Shown one piece after another: positions 60,331-64,000 of a stretch of DNA of 64,000 nucleotides; positions within the stretch are counted from its first letter, which is position 1, and every line of letters begins with the position of its first letter. The position numbers and the translations under genes were made by a program. Source of the stretch: Chryseosolibacter sp036402115 (lineage in GTDB: Bacteria; Bacteroidota; Bacteroidia; Cytophagales; Cyclobacteriaceae); NCBI GenBank assembly GCA_036402115.1, contig DASWTM010000144.1, positions 18,488-82,487 on the forward strand, in the 5' to 3' direction. A model generated the notes under the pieces. That model worked only from the letters and a program-made list of their open reading frames with translations, searched no databases and was not told where the DNA came from.

Positions 60331-62898
60331 ATGATCGAGTACATCATTAAAATAAAGCGGAAGACAAAAAATATTTTTACGGATCGCTGGGTGTGGCGCA
60401 TGGCGTGGAGAGATGCCCGTCACAACTACTCGAGGCTAATGCTTTTCACAGCATCGCTGATCACCGGTATCGCAGCCGTGGTTGCACTAGACTCACTGAA
60501 TCAGTCCCTGCAGAAAGACATTGATGACAACGCGAAAGAATTGTTGGGCGCAGATCTGGTTGTCAATGGCGATAAGAAATTTGTTCCCGAGGTAAGGACA
60601 CTCTTTGACTCACTTAAATATCCCCAGGCTTCGGAGGCGGATATGGCTTCTATGGTTTTGTTCCTCAACAATGGTCAGTCACGCCTTATCCGTCTTGTGG
60701 CGCTGAAAGGGAATTTTCCTTTCTATGGGGAAATCGAAACGCAACCCTCAAACGCTTACCGGAAAGTAAAAGACGGGAAATATGCGATGCTGGATGAAAC
60801 GCTTGCAAGTCAGTTCGAAGTGAGTTCGGACGATTCAATCCGCATTGGTAATTCTGTGTTTAAGGTTTCCGGTGTGGTGAAAAAAATTCCAGGAGGTGGA
60901 GGTATCATGACAACCTTCACGCCTTCCGTGTACATCTCACTGGATCACCTTGATTCCACAGGGTTGGTGCAGTTTGGAAGCCGTGTCAACTATAAGCAGT
61001 ACTTCAAAATATATTCCGAGAAACAAAAGGCAGCCACGGTTGAAAAAATCCGGCCAATACTTAGGAAGCACGGTTACGGCTTTGACACGGTTGAGGAACG
61101 AAAAGAAGATTTAGGAGAAGGCTTCCAATCCATCTATCGTTTCTTTTCCTTGCTCGCCTTTGTCGCGTTGATACTAGGTTGCATTGGTGTGGCAAGTTCG
61201 GTTCACATATACGCTCGGGAAAAGCGTGAAGAAGTTGCCGTGCTGCGATGCGTAGGCTCGTCAGGGTGGCAGGCGTTCAATATCTTTTTTATCCAGATTT
61301 TCTTGTTGGGAATTGTCGGCAGTATTGTGGGTTCATTAATTGGTGTAGGTATTCAACAGTTGATTCCTTACTTCCTCGATGGAGTCATCCCGTTTGATCT
61401 GACGTTTTCCGTTTCGTGGCAATCGCTTTTGCTCGGGTTGTTGATTGGTACAGTTGTCTCGGTTCTGTTCTCCATTTTGCCGTTGGTGGGTGTGCGCTTT
61501 GTTCCACCCCTCTCGGTGTTGCGAACCGATTCAAAACCTGTTCGAATTTTTTCGAAGACGAAAGTTGTTGCTATTATTCTCATTGCCCTTTTTCCGATGG
61601 CGTTCGCAGCCATCCAGACGAAGAGCATACTTACCGGCCTTATGTTTTTTCTCGGGCTGGTGGCAGCGCTTGCATGCCTCACCGTTGTGGCAATCTTGCT
61701 CCTGATGGTGGTGCGAAGATTTTTTCCACACCAAGCCGGGTTCATCTGGAGGCATTCCCTTTCAAGCCTGTTCCGTCCTAACAATCAAACACGTGTGCTG
61801 ATGGTAACGATAGGGCTGGGGGCATTCATCATTTCAACGCTGAACATCGTGGAGCAGAGTATGCTGAGCCAGGTTGAGTTTACCGGTCAGGAAAATCAAA
61901 GCAATACAATTTTATTCGATATACAACCGTCTCAAAAAGATGGTGTGATCAGGTTGATGGAGGAGAATAAACTGAACGTAAATCAGGTTGTACCTATCAT
62001 TACCTGCCGTTTAAGCGAACTCAGGGGCAGGACCGTTGACTCTCTCCAGCGCGACACCTCTGATCGCGTTCCTAATTGGGCATTGACAAGGGAATACCGA
62101 ATCACGTATCGGGACACACTGCATCATTCGGAAGAACTGATAAAAGGAAAAGTGCAGTATAGGGCCACGGCTGGCGATTCGGTGTTTGTGACCATCTCAG
62201 AAGGGATGGAGGAAAATCTCGAAGTGAAGATTGGTGATTCTCTCGTATTTGATGTGCAGGGCGTTCCTGTGAAAGCCTACATCAGCGGAGTTCGAAAAGT
62301 GGAGTGGCCAAAGGATCCACCAAACTTTATTTTTGTTTTCCCTACGGGTGTTTTGGAGAGCGCACCCCAGATCTACGTGACGGCTACACGCATCGATGAT
62401 CAGGCGCAGGCGAACAAATTCCAGCAGGCACTCGTAATGCAATTTCCGAACGTCTCGTTGATTGACCTTCGATTGATCCTGAACACCGTGAACGAGCTGT
62501 TTAATAAACTCGGGTTGATTATCCGCTTCCTTGCATTATTCAGTATCATCACGGGTCTTGTAGTTCTTGCGGGTGCAGTAATAAACAGCAAGTTTGTTCG
62601 GATAAAGGAAAACGTTCTTCTTCGAACCGTTGGTGCCCGTACAAGTCAAATCACCCAAATTACGTTAATCGAATACGCGTACCTCGGATTGTTCTCAGCG
62701 CTTACGGGTATGATATTGTCTTTGGCCGGGGGGTGGCTGCTGACTAAATTCTTTTTCGAAATCACCTTCGCATTTGATTGGATTGAACTTTCAATCATCG
62801 GAGGGGGCGTTGTTCTTTTGACCATGGCAATTGGTTGGTTCAATTCACGGGAGGTTATCAGCACTCCACCGCTTCAGGTGCTGAGGAAAGAGAGCTAG
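60331..62898 (+). CDS. YbbP-type ABC permease with two FtsX domains
   Basis: An 855-residue permease with ten predicted helices in the YbbP layout: an N-terminal helix (about 32-52), a periplasmic domain (about 55-255), an FtsX block with LLAFVALILGCIGVASSVHIYAREKREEVAVLRCVGSSGWQAF, two linking helices (about 410-460), a second N-half helix (HSLSSLFRPNNQTRVLMVTIGLG), another periplasmic domain (about 510-710) and a second FtsX block (FALFSIITGLVVLAGAV and RTVGARTSQITQITLIEYAYL). Residue borders are approximate. It pairs with the ATPase just upstream. Confidence 0.93.
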   Translation: MIEYIIKIKRKTKNIFTDRWVWRMAWRDARHNYSRLMLFTASLITGIAAVVALDSLNQSLQKDIDDNAKELLGADLVVNGDKKFVPEVRTLFDSLKYPQASEADMASMVLFLNNGQSRLIRLVALKGNFPFYGEIETQPSNAYRKVKDGKYAMLDETLASQFEVSSDDSIRIGNSVFKVSGVVKKIPGGGGIMTTFTPSVYISLDHLDSTGLVQFGSRVNYKQYFKIYSEKQKAATVEKIRPILRKHGYGFDTVEERKEDLGEGFQSIYRFFSLLAFVALILGCIGVASSVHIYAREKREEVAVLRCVGSSGWQAFNIFFIQIFLLGIVGSIVGSLIGVGIQQLIPYFLDGVIPFDLTFSVSWQSLLLGLLIGTVVSVLFSILPLVGVRFVPPLSVLRTDSKPVRIFSKTKVVAIILIALFPMAFAAIQTKSILTGLMFFLGLVAALACLTVVAILLLMVVRRFFPHQAGFIWRHSLSSLFRPNNQTRVLMVTIGLGAFIISTLNIVEQSMLSQVEFTGQENQSNTILFDIQPSQKDGVIRLMEENKLNVNQVVPIITCRLSELRGRTVDSLQRDTSDRVPNWALTREYRITYRDTLHHSEELIKGKVQYRATAGDSVFVTISEGMEENLEVKIGDSLVFDVQGVPVKAYISGVRKVEWPKDPPNFIFVFPTGVLESAPQIYVTATRIDDQAQANKFQQALVMQFPNVSLIDLRLILNTVNELFNKLGLIIRFLALFSIITGLVVLAGAVINSKFVRIKENVLLRTVGARTSQITQITLIEYAYLGLFSALTGMILSLAGGWLLTKFFFEITFAFDWIELSIIGGGVVLLTMAIGWFNSREVISTPPLQVLRKES

Positions 62899-62939
62899 TA
62901 ACCGGAATTTCATTATCTTGCTTTTCTACTTTTCGGTGT

Positions 62940-64000
62940 ATGGCTTGGTATGTCCGGTTTGTTGTGTTGCTCGTTTTGCTGAAAGTGTCAACATCCCTTG
63001 AGGCGCAAGACAATTTATCGCTGACATTCATCGAAAACAAAAATCAGTGGACACCTGACGTGCATTTTGCCGCATTAGTCAGGGGCGGTCAGATGCGCAT
63101 AGGCCCCGGATACTTTGCCTATCGGCTTATTGACAAGGAAACGATCGAAGCCAATCATCTTCAAACACACCTTCATTCCAAACCAGATGCTGTGAGTGAT
63201 TTCATTCAAGGGCATCTTGTCAAAGCACAATTCGTGGGCGCCAATCTCAGCGCGCTACCATACACCTTTGGAAAAACAGATGAGTATTGGAATTTTTACC
63301 TGGGAAACGATGCGGGTCGTTGGGCAAGTTTCGCTCACGGATACAAAGGAATTTTATACCCGGGCCTTTATGAAGGCATCGACCTGAAAGTTTATTCCAT
63401 AGGAGAGAATCTCAAATACGATTATGTCGTTGCTCCGTATGCCGATCCTTCGCAGATAGTAGTGCAGTATGAGGGAGCCGAGCGGTTGGCGCTCGATAAT
63501 GGTAACCTTGTACTGAAGACCTCTGTTGGCGAATTAGTCGAGAAGCGACCCATAGCATGGCAAATCATGGATGGCCGTAAGGTAGATGTGGAGGTTGCGT
63601 ACAATTTGAATGGACAACTTGTCACCTTTTGTTTTCCGCAGGGCTACGATCCGTGCTATGAGTTGGTGGTGGACCCGTTGCTAATTTTTTCTACTTACTC
63701 GGGTTCGACTGCGGACAACTGGGGCAGCACAGCGACTCCCGGGGAGCATGGAAATTTGTATTCTGCCGGAGTTACAAGCCAACAGCTGGGTGGCGATTTC
63801 CCCGCAACGCCTGGCGCATTCCAACAGACGAATGATGGAAATTGGGATATCGGAATTTTGAAGTACGATTCTCTTGGTAAGAAATTGTTGTATGCGACAC
63901 ACATCGGAGGCGAAAGCGCGGAGTCACCTCACAGCCTGGTGATGAACAACGATGAGGAGCTGATCGTGCTAGGTACAACGAGCTCAGATGATTTCCCAAC
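62940..64000 (+). CDS. SBBP-repeat surface protein, N-terminal part (runs off the right edge)
   Basis: An open frame from ATG 62940 runs to the window end (353 complete codons). A signal peptide (FVVLLVLLKVSTSLEAQ) is followed by the DUF7948-type N-terminal domain: LTFIENKNQWTPDVHFAA, FLGN-like NFYLGNDAGRWASFAHGYKGILYPGLYEGIDLKVYS, and the VVDPLLIFSTYSGS closing strand. The first beta-propeller (SBBP) repeats follow: SAGVTSQQLGGDFPATPGAFQQ and GTTSSDDFPT. Such proteins are large and usually end in a T9SS sorting domain, which is outside the window. Confidence 0.88.
   Translation, partial: MAWYVRFVVLLVLLKVSTSLEAQDNLSLTFIENKNQWTPDVHFAALVRGGQMRIGPGYFAYRLIDKETIEANHLQTHLHSKPDAVSDFIQGHLVKAQFVGANLSALPYTFGKTDEYWNFYLGNDAGRWASFAHGYKGILYPGLYEGIDLKVYSIGENLKYDYVVAPYADPSQIVVQYEGAERLALDNGNLVLKTSVGELVEKRPIAWQIMDGRKVDVEVAYNLNGQLVTFCFPQGYDPCYELVVDPLLIFSTYSGSTADNWGSTATPGEHGNLYSAGVTSQQLGGDFPATPGAFQQTNDGNWDIGILKYDSLGKKLLYATHIGGESAESPHSLVMNNDEELIVLGTTSSDDFP

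Noticed and set aside
61368..61784. 138-residue minus-strand open frame inside the YbbP-type permease
   Set aside because: It lies wholly antisense to conserved permease helices and has a shadow-frame composition.

Overview
The window is a chromosomal stretch of a Bacteroidota bacterium, most likely a member of the Cytophagales. Evidence for this is several type IX secretion (T9SS) substrates with C-terminal sorting domains, a PorP/SprF-like protein, a menaquinone operon, LpxK (so a Gram-negative with lipid A), weak Shine-Dalgarno sites and several TTG/GTG starts. The genus-level guess is inference. I recognised no rRNA, tRNA, CRISPR array, insertion sequence or phage gene.

Layout. 1-2431: the start of an outer-membrane beta-barrel gene, a YebC-family regulator and a membrane GT2 glycosyltransferase, all on the minus strand. 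2489-9671: a T9SS trio made of a 1653-residue adhesin with nine near-uniform ~92-residue repeats and a CHU-type sorting domain, a PorP/SprF-like protein, and a PD40/OmpA-like protein. 9707-13698 (minus): a tight five-gene operon, carbamoyltransferase - DUF5989 - SxtJ - UbiA-type phosphoribosyltransferase - HAD phosphatase. 14188-28449: a polysaccharide assembly region (Wzz/BY-kinase-like protein, Wzx flippase, glycosyltransferase, 45-residue membrane protein, Wzy/ligase, TolC-like protein, two GT-C type membrane proteins), ending in a DprE1-DprE2 pair. 28696-41081: small hypotheticals, a YhdH-type reductase, an SGNH/acyltransferase pair, a secreted esterase with FN3, PA14 and T9SS domains, then GT4, two GT2s, a sugar-phosphate transferase with a receiver-like N-terminus, and a stand-alone response regulator. 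41196-46889 (minus): menaquinone genes menI-menF-menD-menB-(PPC protein)-menE. 47020-64000: housekeeping and envelope genes (phosphatase, TPR protein, zinc-ribbon-family coiled coil, Nif3, LpxK, porin, MiaE, a GATase-like secreted protein, transporters, the tesA/ABC/permease set) and the start of an SBBP-repeat surface protein.

How it fits together. UbiA and the HAD phosphatase (9707-11298) together with DprE1/DprE2 (26395-28449) give every step of the polyprenyl-phosphate-arabinose donor pathway known from mycobacteria, here enclosing a Wzx/Wzy-type export system and two GT-C proteins that could be the arabinosyltransferases. I think an arabinosylated envelope glycan or glycoprotein made beside a carbamoyltransferase is the most interesting system in the window. 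The other unexplained structure is a pair of intergenic elements (16422-16593 and 22312-22536). In each, 8-bp-periodic tandem repeats form long inverted arms around an ordinary hairpin terminator.
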